A stretch of DNA of 64,000 nt from Rhizohabitans arisaemae (GTDB lineage: Bacteria > Actinomycetota > Actinomycetes > Streptosporangiales > Streptosporangiaceae), in NCBI RefSeq assembly GCF_025996515.1, contig NZ_BLRH01000029.1:682001-746000 (forward strand). Direction: 5' to 3'. A model generated the notes under the pieces. The model was not told where the DNA came from. It made no database searches and saw only the letters and a program-made list of their open reading frames with translations. Positions 8,924 through 16,976 of the stretch are shown here, one piece after another. Each line of letters opens with the position of its first letter. Within the stretch, counting starts at the first letter, position 1. Both the position numbers and the translations under genes were made by a program.

Positions 8924-9742
8924 TCAGCGGAGCTCGACGGCCGTCTTGCCCGCGGTCGTGTCCGCCTGCCAGCCGTCCAGGCCCGTAAGGGCGGTCCAGC
9001 GCTCGCCGGAGTAGCCGACCGAGCGGAGGTTGTACCGCTGGGCGTGCGTCACCGACCAGGAGGCGATGAGCCACCCCTGCTGCTCGGACGCGGGGCTGGT
9101 CCCCGATCCGAGCGCCCGCTTGAGCTCGGCCCGCGCCTCGTCGAGGTGCGTGTGCGGGGTCGGGGTCGCCTTGGGGGCGGCGAACCAGCAGTTGACCGCT
9201 TTGGGGATCCGGCCGGTGAAGGCCGCGGCCAGGATTTTGGCGTCCGGCTCGTGCTGGGCGTAGGCGTTGCCGTCCGCGGAGCGCTGTACGGCTTGCGCGG
9301 CGATGTGCAGGGGAAGTTTCCGGTAGTCCTTTACCCTCACCAAGGCGGAAAAGAACCGCTCCGTCGTATACACCGGATCAAGTAGTTGGTCAGGCTTTCC
9401 CCATCCTTGAGAGGGTCGTTGTTGAAAGATCCCAATTGAGTCGCGGTCACCGAACGGGAGGTTGCGGAGTTTGGACTCCTGGATCCCCGTCGCATATGCG
9501 ATCACCACAGCCCGTTCCGGCAACTTCCGTCGCGCGGCCACCGCGGCGATTGTGGCCGTGACCTGGGCTTGGTCGATGTCAAGGGACAGGCTGCCCTCAG
9601 GGGTGGTCACCTCGCAGCGCTGGCTCGCGACAAACGGCCTGGCTCGGTTGAGCAGAAGGTACACCCCGGCCGCGATCGCCACGGCCAGGACCAGAACGAT
9701 GATCGCGATGGTGGTGACTCCGCGGGAAAGTCTCCGTCGCAC
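8924..9742 (-). CDS. Secreted or membrane-anchored protein, possible lysozyme-fold domain, conserved in actinobacteria
   Basis: 272 residues from a GTG at 9742. It has a single N-terminal membrane segment (residues about 9-31, TTIAIIVLVLAVAIAAGVYL) and an outside domain with AVVIAYATGIQESKLRNLPF followed by DRDSIGIFQQRPSQGWG. The Glu in QESKL and the GIFQQRPSQGWG signature recall lytic-transglycosylase-like folds; homologues are often loosely annotated as 'heavy metal transporter', which the sequence does not support. It converges with the DUF4178 gene (10-bp gap) and is divergent from dapD (56-bp gap). Acting on the cell wall is an inference. Confidence 0.65.
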   Translation of the reverse strand: MRRRLSRGVTTIAIIVLVLAVAIAAGVYLLLNRARPFVASQRCEVTTPEGSLSLDIDQAQVTATIAAVAARRKLPERAVVIAYATGIQESKLRNLPFGDRDSIGIFQQRPSQGWGKPDQLLDPVYTTERFFSALVRVKDYRKLPLHIAAQAVQRSADGNAYAQHEPDAKILAAAFTGRIPKAVNCWFAAPKATPTPHTHLDEARAELKRALGSGTSPASEQQGWLIASWSVTHAQRYNLRSVGYSGERWTALTGLDGWQADTTAGKTAVELR

Positions 9743-9798
9743 GCCCTTGAACCTACCTGTCCTTGCGGCTCTCTTGGCGCGCTATAGGCTCGCCTGCC

Positions 9799-10635
9799 AT
9801 GAGCAAGCCTTTTGACAGCCCGTTGTCGGCTGATATCGATGATCTTTGGGAGCGTCGCGCGGAGCTGACCCCCGAGGACCTCGACGCCCGCAAGGTCGTG
9901 ACCGCCGCGGTGGACGCCCTCGACACCGGGGCGGCCCGGGTCGCCTTCGTCGACCCGGCCGACGGCGGGGTGGTCGTGGACGAGCGGGCGAAGCGGGCGA
10001 TTCTGCTGAGCTTCCGGGTACTCGGGATGTCCCGGGCCCAGGTCGGCGACTTCCACTACCACGACCGGATCCCGCTCAAGACCCACCTGGAGGGGGTCCG
10101 GGTGGTGCCGGGGGCCATCGCGCGCTGGGGCGCGCACCTGGCCCCGGGCGTCGTGCTGATGCCGTCCTTCGTGAACATCGGCGCCTACGTCGACTCCGGC
10201 ACCATGGTGGACACCTGGGCGACGGTCGGGTCGTGCGCCCAGATCGGGAAGAACGTCCACCTGTCCGGCGGCGTGGGCATCGGCGGGGTGCTGGAGCCCC
10301 CGAACGCCGTACCGGTCGTCGTGGAGGACGAGGCGCTCATCGGCTCCCGAAGCATGATCGTCGAAGGGGCCCGGGTCGGCCGGGGCGCCGTCGTCGGGGC
10401 CGGCACGATCCTGTCCGCCACGATGCCGGTCATCGACACCCAGACCGGCGAGGAGATCGGCCGGGGCCACATCCCCGACTGGTGCGTCGCGGTGGGCGGG
10501 ACCCGGCCCAAGGAGTTCCCCGGCGGAACCTTCGGTCTCCCCTGCGTCCTGGTGCTCAAGCGCCTGGAGGCCGGGCAGCGGCACGACAAGGCCGAGCTCA
10601 ACGACGTCCTCCGGCAGCACGGGGTGAACGCCTAG
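9799..10635 (+). CDS. dapD: 2,3,4,5-tetrahydropyridine-2,6-dicarboxylate N-succinyltransferase
   Basis: 278 residues. It transfers succinyl from succinyl-CoA to tetrahydrodipicolinate, the committed step of the succinylase DAP branch. The left-handed beta-helix is visible as hexapeptide repeats around NIGAYVDSGTMVDTWATVG and CAQIGKNVHLSGGVGIGGVL. ATG 9799 (MSKPFDSPL) was preferred over an in-frame upstream start at 9763, which would overlap the divergent promoter region. It is followed 18 bp later by dapE, and dapC lies upstream, so the three pathway genes sit within 5 kb. Confidence 0.93.
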   Translation: MSKPFDSPLSADIDDLWERRAELTPEDLDARKVVTAAVDALDTGAARVAFVDPADGGVVVDERAKRAILLSFRVLGMSRAQVGDFHYHDRIPLKTHLEGVRVVPGAIARWGAHLAPGVVLMPSFVNIGAYVDSGTMVDTWATVGSCAQIGKNVHLSGGVGIGGVLEPPNAVPVVVEDEALIGSRSMIVEGARVGRGAVVGAGTILSATMPVIDTQTGEEIGRGHIPDWCVAVGGTRPKEFPGGTFGLPCVLVLKRLEAGQRHDKAELNDVLRQHGVNA

Positions 10636-10653
10636 CCGATAGTGTGCTTGCCC

Positions 10654-11709
10654 ATGCGGCTGGATTTGGCACAGGACGTGGGCGGGCTCACCGCGGCGAT
10701 CGTGGACGTTGAGTCGGTGAGCGGCGACGAGGGGCCCCTCGCCGACGCGATCGAGGCGGCGCTACGCCCGTACGGGCACCTCACCGTGCTGCGGGACGGC
10801 GCCGCGGTCGTCGCCCGGACCGGCCTCGGGCGCGCCGAGCGCGTCGTGGTGGCGGGGCACATCGACACCGTCCCGATCGCCGGCAACCTGCCGTCGCGGC
10901 TGGAGGGGGACCGGCTGTACGGCTGCGGCACCTCCGACATGAAGGCGGGCGTCGCGGTGGCGCTCAAGCTCGCGGCGACGGTCCCCGAGCCGTCCAGGGA
11001 CGTCACCTACGTCTTCTACGACTGCGAGGAGGTCGAGGCCGAGCGGAACGGCCTGCGCCGCCTCAGCCGTACCCATCCCGACTGGCTCGCGGGCGACTTC
11101 GCCGTGCTGATGGAGCCGACGGGCGGCCTGATCGAGGGGGGCTGCCAGGGCACCCTCCGGGCCGAGGTGACGGTCAGGGGCAAGCGCGCGCACAGCGCGC
11201 GCTCCTGGTTCGGGCTCAACGCGATCCACGGGGCCTCCCGCGTGCTGGACCTGCTCAACTCCTATACGGCGCGGCAGCCCGTCGTGGACGGGCTCGAGTA
11301 CCACGAGGGATTGAACGCCGTGTCCGTCCGGGGCGGGGTCGCGGGCAACGTGATCCCGGACGAGTGCACGGTCGAGGTCAACTACCGGTTCGCCCCCGAC
11401 CTCTCCCTGGAGCGGGCGCGCGACTACGTCGCCACGCTCTTCGACGCCTTCGAGGTGCGGTTCACCGACGGTGTCGGCGGGGCGCGCCCCGGCCTGGACC
11501 ACCCGGTCGCCGCCGCGTTCGTCAAGGCGATCGGCGAGACCCCGCGGGCCAAGCTGGGGTGGACCGACGTCGCGTTCTTCTCGGCGCTCGGGGTGCCCGC
11601 GGTCAACTACGGTCCGGGGGATCCGAACCTGGCGCACACCCGGGACGAGTACGCGGAGCTGCCGTTGATCGAGGAGTGCGAGCGCCGGATGCGCGACTGG
11701 CTGAGCTGA
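10654..11709 (+). CDS. dapE: Succinyl-diaminopimelate desuccinylase (M20 metallopeptidase)
   Basis: 351 residues. It hydrolyses N-succinyl-LL-diaminopimelate to LL-DAP and succinate with a di-zinc centre. M20 signatures: VVAGHIDTVPIAGN (metal His plus Asp), the second metal site around YGCGTSDMKAGVAVALK, DCEEVEAERNGL (catalytic and metal Glu), and a dimerisation domain opening GTLRAEVTVRGKRAHSARSW. The ATG at 10654 has only a weak ribosome-binding site; a GTG at 10642 is possible. A strong terminator follows the stop, so the dapD-dapE unit ends here. Confidence 0.92.
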   Translation: MRLDLAQDVGGLTAAIVDVESVSGDEGPLADAIEAALRPYGHLTVLRDGAAVVARTGLGRAERVVVAGHIDTVPIAGNLPSRLEGDRLYGCGTSDMKAGVAVALKLAATVPEPSRDVTYVFYDCEEVEAERNGLRRLSRTHPDWLAGDFAVLMEPTGGLIEGGCQGTLRAEVTVRGKRAHSARSWFGLNAIHGASRVLDLLNSYTARQPVVDGLEYHEGLNAVSVRGGVAGNVIPDECTVEVNYRFAPDLSLERARDYVATLFDAFEVRFTDGVGGARPGLDHPVAAAFVKAIGETPRAKLGWTDVAFFSALGVPAVNYGPGDPNLAHTRDEYAELPLIEECERRMRDWLS

Positions 11710-11722
11710 CGCCGGCATGAAA

Positions 11723-11766
11723 ATGACTCTCCGCGCCGGCCATGTGGCGTGGAGAGCCATTTTTTT
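11723..11766 (+). terminator. Rho-independent terminator after dapE
   Basis: A 15-bp stem (left arm 11723-11737, right arm 11746-11760) with one mismatch and one G-T wobble closes an 8-nt loop and runs straight into seven T residues (11760-11766). It starts 13 bp after the dapE stop. The rest of the gap to the next gene (11767-11925) holds nothing else I can name, presumably that gene's promoter. Confidence 0.93.
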
Positions 11767-11925
11767 CAATCCCGAGCAGCACCCTCGGCCCTTAGACGCG
11801 ACCCGGCGAGCGGCCGGTTCCGTTAAGTTCAAGATTCTTTGTACGGCGCGGACCCCGGCGGAAGATGTCGCCGAATCGCGTGCCCCGGCGGGTGCGGGGC
11901 CGGTCGGCTGGCTACGGTGACGTCC

Positions 11926-12702
11926 ATGAACGATTCGCAGTCGACGGACGAGATCGACGCCCGGGAACACCGCCAGGGGCCCGTGTTCGCCAAAGGGGAT
12001 CTCGTCCCGGACACGACACATGACCAGCGGCTGCTGGACCGGCGGGGTCCGGTCGAGTGGCTCCACATGGATCCGTGGCGGGTGCTGCGTATCCAGGCCG
12101 AGTTCGTCGACGGCTTCGGCTCCCTCGCCGAGGTCGGGCCGGCCGTCAGCGTCTTCGGATCGGCGCGCAGCAGGCCTGGTTCGCCGGAGTACGACATGGC
12201 CGAACAACTCGGCGCCGCCCTCGTCGCCAACGGCTACGCGGTGATCACGGGGGGTGGCCCCGGCTGCATGGAGGCGGCCAACAAGGGTGCACTCCTGGCC
12301 GGCGGCGTCTCGGTGGGCCTGGGGATCGAGCTCCCGTTCGAGCAGCGCATGAACGACTACGTCAACCTCGGCGTCGAGTTCCGCTACTTCTTCGTGCGCA
12401 AGACCATGTTCGTGAAGTACGCCTGCGGCTTCGTCGTGCTGCCCGGCGGGTTCGGCACCATGGACGAGACGTTCGAGGCGCTCACCCTGGTCCAGACCGG
12501 GAAGGTCACCTCGTTCCCGGTCGTCCTGATCGGCTCGGCGTTCTGGGGCGGACTGGTGGAGTGGATCCGCGAGACCCTCGTCGCGACCGGGAAGATCGCT
12601 TCCGCCGATCTCGCCCTGATCCAGGTCGTGGACGACGTGGAGCGCGCCGTCGAGATCATCCGGAGGACCGATCCGCAGAGGAGAAACGGCACCGAGCTAT
12701 AG
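11926..12702 (+). CDS. TIGR00730/LOG-family Rossmann-fold protein (long form)
   Basis: 258 residues from ATG 11926. The LOG (lysine decarboxylase-like) fold is shown by VFGSARSRPGSPEY, GGGPGCMEAANKGA and the signature VVLPGGFGTMDETFEALTLV. Family members are nucleoside-5'-monophosphate phosphoribohydrolases that release cytokinin-type bases from AMP derivatives; the old 'lysine decarboxylase' label is wrong for this fold. A ~70-residue N-terminal extension precedes the fold. It lies in the Rv1204/Rv1205 position after dapE and is followed by a second, shorter paralogue 34 bp downstream. Physiological substrate unknown. Confidence 0.88.
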   Translation: MNDSQSTDEIDAREHRQGPVFAKGDLVPDTTHDQRLLDRRGPVEWLHMDPWRVLRIQAEFVDGFGSLAEVGPAVSVFGSARSRPGSPEYDMAEQLGAALVANGYAVITGGGPGCMEAANKGALLAGGVSVGLGIELPFEQRMNDYVNLGVEFRYFFVRKTMFVKYACGFVVLPGGFGTMDETFEALTLVQTGKVTSFPVVLIGSAFWGGLVEWIRETLVATGKIASADLALIQVVDDVERAVEIIRRTDPQRRNGTEL

Positions 12703-12736
12703 GGTTGTGGAAAAAGCACGACTTCAGGAGGCCTTG

Positions 12737-13327
12737 GTGGGCTTGGCGATCTGCGTGTTCTGCGCGTCGAATCAGCGGATCGACCCCAAGTACCTCAACC
12801 TGGCGGCCGAGGTCGGCACCGAGATCGGCCGCCGTGGCCACACCCTGGTGAGCGGCGGGGGCCGGGTCTCCTGCATGGGCGCGGTGGCGCGGGCGGCCAG
12901 GGAGGCCGGCGCCCGCACCGTCGGGGTGCTGCCGCGGGCCCTGACCGGGATCGAGGTCGCCGACGAGGACGCGGACGAGCTGATCGTCACGGCGGACATG
13001 CGGGAGCGCAAAGGCGTCATGGACGCCCGCTCCGACGCCTTCCTGGTGCTGCCCGGCGGGATCGGCACCCTGGAGGAGCTCTTCGAGATCTGGACCGCGC
13101 GGGTGCTCGGCTTCCACGCCAAACCCCTGGTCCTGCTGGACCCGTGGGGACTGTACGAACCGCTCCGGGAGCTGGTCGCCGGCATGTCCGAGCAGGGTTT
13201 CACCAGGCCGCACGTGTTCGACGCGATCAGCTGGACGACCGCGGTACCCGAGGCGTTCGACCGGCTGGAGCGGCCCGTCCCGCGTATCCCGCCCAGTTCG
13301 GCCGAGATGCTGGAGTCGGCACCCTGA
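12737..13327 (+). CDS. TIGR00730/LOG-family protein (short form, cytokinin riboside monophosphate phosphoribohydrolase type)
   Basis: 196 residues. The GTG at 12737 has AGGAG six bases upstream and is preferred over an in-frame GTG at 12707. Motifs: ICVFCASNQRIDPKYLNLAA, VSGGGRVSCMGAVA, MRERKGVMDARSDAFLVLPG and PGGIGTLEELFEIWT, i.e. the PGGxGTxxE active site. This is the size of plant and bacterial LOG enzymes and corresponds to Rv1205. It is probably co-transcribed with the long paralogue upstream. Two LOG paralogues in tandem suggest different substrates or a heteromeric enzyme, which is inference. Confidence 0.88.
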   Translation: MGLAICVFCASNQRIDPKYLNLAAEVGTEIGRRGHTLVSGGGRVSCMGAVARAAREAGARTVGVLPRALTGIEVADEDADELIVTADMRERKGVMDARSDAFLVLPGGIGTLEELFEIWTARVLGFHAKPLVLLDPWGLYEPLRELVAGMSEQGFTRPHVFDAISWTTAVPEAFDRLERPVPRIPPSSAEMLESAP

Positions 13328-13476
13328 CCTGCCCGTCCGCGGGCGGTACGGCCGGATGCGATTCGCCGTCGCCGGCCCGGGACCGACCCGGCGTCGCCCG
13401 TACGGCGGGCGGGTTCCGGCCGGCTACCCGAGGCCGGGGCGCGGCCGGGAACGGCTGGGCCGCGCGCCGTACCGGG

Positions 13477-13899
13477 TCAGGCCAGGCCGCGCCTGGTGAG
13501 GGCGGGGGGACGGTCGCCGCGGATCGCGGCCGTCATGTCCAGCGCCTGCCGTACCGCTGTGACCCGGCGGGTACGGAAGATCCGGGCCCCGGCCCAGGCG
13601 CAGATCGCCGCGGCGGCCGTCTCGGCGGTCTCGTCGCAGCCGGGACCCGCGAAGGCGGCGGGGCTCACCAGGACGGTACGGCCCGCGGCGGCGCAGGCCT
13701 CGATCTCGGCCACGGTGTGCGCCTCGACGATCGAGCCGGGCGGGCCCCACTCCGGCGGGAGGCCGGTGAGCGGTCCCGGGGCGAAGCTGACGTGGTCGGC
13801 CCCGTCGGCCTCGGCGGCGCGGCGAGCCTCGCCGGCCCGATCGGGGTCGGTCGGATCGGCCAGATCGGTCAGATCGGCGATGACCAGGTGCGTACCCAT
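13477..13899 (-). CDS. Compact dihydropteroate-synthase-like protein in the folP2 position (probably inactive)
   Basis: 140 residues, about half the usual DHPS length. The N-terminus (MGTHLVIADLTD...AAEADGADHVSF) and C-terminus (ETAAAAICAWAGARIFRTRR then VTAVRQALDMTAAIRG) match the first and last strands of the DHPS TIM barrel. The middle barrel strands are missing, and the usual RVHDV motif reads FRTRRV here, so pterin or p-aminobenzoate chemistry is unlikely. In Mycobacterium this place holds folP2 (Rv1207) on the same strand as its neighbours; here the gene is inverted. The ribosome-binding site is weak. It could be a relic or a shrunken regulator. Confidence 0.55.
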   Translation of the reverse strand: MGTHLVIADLTDLADPTDPDRAGEARRAAEADGADHVSFAPGPLTGLPPEWGPPGSIVEAHTVAEIEACAAAGRTVLVSPAAFAGPGCDETAETAAAAICAWAGARIFRTRRVTAVRQALDMTAAIRGDRPPALTRRGLA

Positions 13900-13965
13900 G
13901 CCGTGGATCGTGCCACATCGTCAGGGGTGGACGCGCTCCGGTATAGGTGTGGCACGATTTGACGT

Positions 13966-14427
13966 GTGCCGGTCGTACTCGCAATAGCCGCGTTAGCCGT
14001 ACTCGCGGCCGTCGTGGTCGTTTCGCTGGGCCATGGCGGTGAGCTGACGGAGTCAACCCCGGACCTCCCGCCGCTGGCCCTCCCGGAGTCGCCGAACGCG
14101 GTGGACGTGGTGACCCTCCGGCTGCCCGTCGGGCTCATCGGATATCACACCCAAAGCGTGGAGGAGACCCTGCGCCGGGTCGCCACCGCGATCAGCGAGC
14201 GCGACACCAAGATCGCCGTGCTGGAGCAGCAGATCTCCGAGCTCGGTTCCCGGAGCGTCTACGCCCGCCAGGACTCCTTCGCGGCCCAGGGCCTCACCCC
14301 GGTCACCGAGCATGAGCCGGTGGTGGAACCCGAGGTCATCCGGGAGATCGCGCCGGGCAACGAGCTGCGGATCGGGCATGAGCCGCCGAGCCCGCGCGCG
14401 CCGGCGAAGGAGGTCGACGCCCCATGA
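13966..14427 (+). CDS. DivIVA-domain-like membrane protein (Rv1209-type)
   Basis: 153 residues from GTG 13966. One N-terminal membrane helix (residues about 2-21) is followed by a proline-rich spacer and a short DivIVA-like segment, VTLRLPVGLIGYHTQSVEET, then a coiled coil (VATAISERDTKIAVLEQQIS) and a disordered acidic tail. DivIVA/Wag31 proteins organise polar growth in actinobacteria; this small membrane-anchored relative sits next to tag as in Mycobacterium (Rv1209-Rv1210). Its stop overlaps the tag start (ATGA), so the two are translationally coupled. Confidence 0.75.
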   Translation: MPVVLAIAALAVLAAVVVVSLGHGGELTESTPDLPPLALPESPNAVDVVTLRLPVGLIGYHTQSVEETLRRVATAISERDTKIAVLEQQISELGSRSVYARQDSFAAQGLTPVTEHEPVVEPEVIREIAPGNELRIGHEPPSPRAPAKEVDAP

Positions 14428-14990
14428 CGGCGGAACCCGTCCGCTGCCCGTGGGCGATCTCGACCCCGCTGTACGTGCAGTACCACGACGAGGAGTGGGG
14501 GCGTCCGGTCCGGACGGATCAGGGGGTCTTCGAGAGAATGTGCCTGGAAGCCTTTCAGTCGGGGCTGTCCTGGCTCGTCATCCTGCGCAAACGGGAGAAC
14601 TTCCGCGCTGCGTTCAACGGGTTCGACATCGAGAAGGTCGCCGGGTTCGGCCCGGACGACGTGGACCGGCTCATGTCGGACGCCGGGATCGTCCGGAATC
14701 GGGCGAAGATCGAGGCGACGATCGGCAACGCCAGGGCCGCGCTGGAGCTGCCGACGGGGATGGCCGAGCTGGTCTGGCGGTACGCCGACCCCGGGGCGCC
14801 CGCACCGGTCACGGTGGCGGACGTCCCCGCGGTCACCCCCGGGTCGAAGGCGCTGTCCAAGGAGCTGAAGGCCTCCGGCTTCCGGTTCGTCGGCCCGGTC
14901 ACCGTCTACGCCCTCATGCAGGCGATCGGGCTCGTCGACGACCATCTGGCCGGCTGTTTCCGGCGGGGGGCCTGGGTCAGCGACCGGTGA
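14424..14990 (+). CDS. tag: DNA-3-methyladenine glycosylase I
   Basis: 188 residues. It excises 3-methyladenine from alkylated DNA. Family signatures: RCPWAISTPLYVQYHDEEWG near the N-terminus with the zinc-snap Cys, FERMCLEAFQSGLSWLVILR, and the conserved FRFVGPVTVYALMQAIGLV near the C-terminus with later zinc ligands (DDHLAGCF). Length and start agree with the family. It is coupled by ATGA to the DivIVA-like gene and converges, with a 14-bp overlap, on the enoyl-CoA hydratase gene. Confidence 0.93.
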   Translation: MTAEPVRCPWAISTPLYVQYHDEEWGRPVRTDQGVFERMCLEAFQSGLSWLVILRKRENFRAAFNGFDIEKVAGFGPDDVDRLMSDAGIVRNRAKIEATIGNARAALELPTGMAELVWRYADPGAPAPVTVADVPAVTPGSKALSKELKASGFRFVGPVTVYALMQAIGLVDDHLAGCFRRGAWVSDR

Positions 14991-15759
14991 AGACCGGCTT
15001 CTCCTTGTTGACGAACGCGAGCGTCGCGTTCAGGTGGTCCTCGGTCGCGCCGCAGCGGTCCTGCAGCTCCGCCTCCAGCTCCAGCGCCTGCCGGAGCGGG
15101 TGGGCGGAGGCGAAACCGATCGCCCGCTTGATCGCCCCGTAGGAGGTGGTCGGCCCCTGCGCCAGCCGCAGGGCGAGCTCGCGGGCGTTCTCCAGGGCGT
15201 CGGGGACGACCCGGTGGACGAGTCCCAGCTCAAGGGCCCGCCGCGCGTCGACGGGTTCGGCGAGCAGCATCAGCTCCATCGCCCGCCCGGCGCCGATCAG
15301 CCGCTGGAGCGTCCAGGAGACCCCGGTGTCCGGGGCGAGGCCGACCCGGGCGAAGGCCATGAGGAACGAGGCGCCCTCGGCGGCCACCCGCAGGTCGCAG
15401 GCGAAGGCGAGCGAGGCGCCGGCCCCCGCGGCGACGCCGTTCACCGCGGCCACCACCGGCTTCTCCATGTCGGTGAGCGCTTCCACGATGGGGTTGTAGA
15501 ACCGCCGGACGACGTCGTCCATCCCGCGCCCGGACTGCAGGTTCTCCAGGTGCTCGCGCAGGTCCTGCCCCGCGGAGAAGGCCCGCCCCGCCCCGGTGAT
15601 CAGGACGGACCGGACCGAGTCGTCCCGCCTCGCCTCCTGGAGGACCTTGAGCAGTTCGGCCTTGAGCCCGTGGGTCATCGAGTTCATCGCCTCGGGCCGG
15701 TTGAGCGTGATGGTCGCGACGCCTTCGCCGACGTCGTAGAGCACGGTCATGTAGGACAT
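14977..15759 (-). CDS. Enoyl-CoA hydratase/isomerase (PaaG-like)
   Basis: 260 residues from ATG 15759 (MSYMTVLYDVG), preferred over far-upstream in-frame starts inside paaX. Crotonase signatures: LITGAGRAFSAGQDLREHLE and the oxyanion-hole/active-site segment AAVNGVAAGAGASLAFACDL, then FLMAFARVGLAPDTGVSW. The close match to PaaG (2-(1,2-epoxy-1,2-dihydrophenyl)acetyl-CoA isomerase) and the preceding PaaX regulator suggest a phenylacetyl-CoA role, but no other paa gene is here, so the exact reaction is uncertain. It is 8 bp after paaX on the same strand and overlaps the end of tag. Confidence 0.85.
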   Translation of the reverse strand: MSYMTVLYDVGEGVATITLNRPEAMNSMTHGLKAELLKVLQEARRDDSVRSVLITGAGRAFSAGQDLREHLENLQSGRGMDDVVRRFYNPIVEALTDMEKPVVAAVNGVAAGAGASLAFACDLRVAAEGASFLMAFARVGLAPDTGVSWTLQRLIGAGRAMELMLLAEPVDARRALELGLVHRVVPDALENARELALRLAQGPTTSYGAIKRAIGFASAHPLRQALELEAELQDRCGATEDHLNATLAFVNKEKPVFTGR

Positions 15760-15767
15760 CTTTCTCT

Positions 15768-16559
15768 TCAGGGAAGGTTCGCATCGACGAAGGCCGACGC
15801 GGCGGGGAGCAGGCGCGAGGCCTCCTCCTCGAAGTACACGGCGGCCTTCGCACCGGGCCATCCGGCCGGAAGGAGTTCCGGGGGCAGGCCCGGGTCTTGG
15901 AACAGGAAGTTACGCCATCCGTTTACCAGACGGCTGCGGACGGCGAACACCCGGTCGTCGGGTGCGCCGGCGGGGAGCGCGTCGACCATCGCGACGGCTT
16001 CGGTGAGCCAGTGCTCGTAGGCGCGGCCGATCGCGTCCAGGTCCCACGCCCGGCTCACCAGGGCCCGGGGGTCCCCGTCGAGCACGGATTCGAAGCGGAC
16101 GGCGCGTACCTGCTCGCCCATGAGGAGCGAGTCGAGTTCGGGGGAGGGCCGGGGGCCGATCCAGGTGGTCTCGGAGAGGGGCGCGTACCCGAGGTAGCCG
16201 AGGGCGGAGCGGAGCCGTTCGCGGCGGGAGCGTTCCCGGATCGGGTCGAAGACCACCAGGTGCCAGCGGCAGTCCCATTTGACGGCGTCGACGCGGTAGA
16301 TCCGGAGCGCGGCCTCGTCGAGGCGGCGTACCGCCTTCGGAGTGAGCGCGTACCCGGGCAGGGGCGGCCCCGACGGGTGGGTGAGCCGGATGGGGGTGAG
16401 CCATCCCTGTCGGACCATCCGCGAAACGGCGGTTCTGACGGCCGGTGAGGCGATCTCCAGCGGCGCGAGCAGCCGGACCAATGCCGCCACCGACACGCGC
16501 CCGCCACGCGGGCGTAGATGATCTCCGTAGAGGTCGAAAAGTGCGGCACGGGCGTTCAT
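15768..16559 (-). CDS. PaaX-family transcriptional regulator
   Basis: 263 residues from ATG 16559. The N-terminal winged helix (ARAALFDLYGDHLRPRGGRV ... VRTAVSRMVRQGWL) and the PaaX C-terminal region (WDCRWHLVVFDPIRERSRRE, LRSALGYLGYAPLSETTWIG) are clear. PaaX is a phenylacetyl-CoA-responsive repressor. Here it is directly upstream of a PaaG-like hydratase on the same strand (8-bp gap), so it probably controls this pair and perhaps distant genes. The 173 bp between its start and the divergent DUF3117 gene is the likely operator/promoter region. Confidence 0.85.
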   Translation of the reverse strand: MNARAALFDLYGDHLRPRGGRVSVAALVRLLAPLEIASPAVRTAVSRMVRQGWLTPIRLTHPSGPPLPGYALTPKAVRRLDEAALRIYRVDAVKWDCRWHLVVFDPIRERSRRERLRSALGYLGYAPLSETTWIGPRPSPELDSLLMGEQVRAVRFESVLDGDPRALVSRAWDLDAIGRAYEHWLTEAVAMVDALPAGAPDDRVFAVRSRLVNGWRNFLFQDPGLPPELLPAGWPGAKAAVYFEEEASRLLPAASAFVDANLP

Positions 16560-16732
16560 TTGTCCCAGTGTGGTAGCCCCTGCCCCGCAGGACAACGAAC
16601 AATGTGGCTGGAGATCGTTACCATTTTGGCCTCCGGAGGCGGGATAATAGGACATCACAAGTCACGCGAAGGCGGCGGGAGACCAACTTTGCTCCACGGG
16701 CTCCGCGGGCCAAGGCAGGAAGGGATACACGC

Positions 16733-16900
16733 ATGGCGGCGATGAAGCCGCGGACCGGCGACGGTCCGCTGGAGGTCACCAAGGAAGGACGGGGCATTGT
16801 CATGCGGGTCCCCCTGGAGGGTGGCGGACGGCTTGTCGTCGAGCTTTCGGCGAGTGAGGCGAGCGCCCTCGGTGACGCTCTGAAGAACGTGGTCGGCTGA
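16733..16900 (+). CDS. DUF3117 small protein (Rv1211-type)
   Basis: 55 residues (MAAMKPRTGDGPLEVTKEGR... to ALGDALKNVVG), exactly the family length. AGGAAGGG sits about nine bases before the ATG. DUF3117 is a tiny protein conserved across actinobacteria, immediately after tag in Mycobacterium (Rv1211). The glycine-bounded GRGIVMRVPLEGGGRLVVEL core suggests a small beta structure. Function unknown. Confidence 0.88.
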   Translation: MAAMKPRTGDGPLEVTKEGRGIVMRVPLEGGGRLVVELSASEASALGDALKNVVG

Positions 16901-16976
16901 CGCGCCTACGCGTAAGACGCCTGCGCATCAGCGACCTGGTGCGCGGGCCGGCCGCCCCCTGAGGAATTGGAACCCT

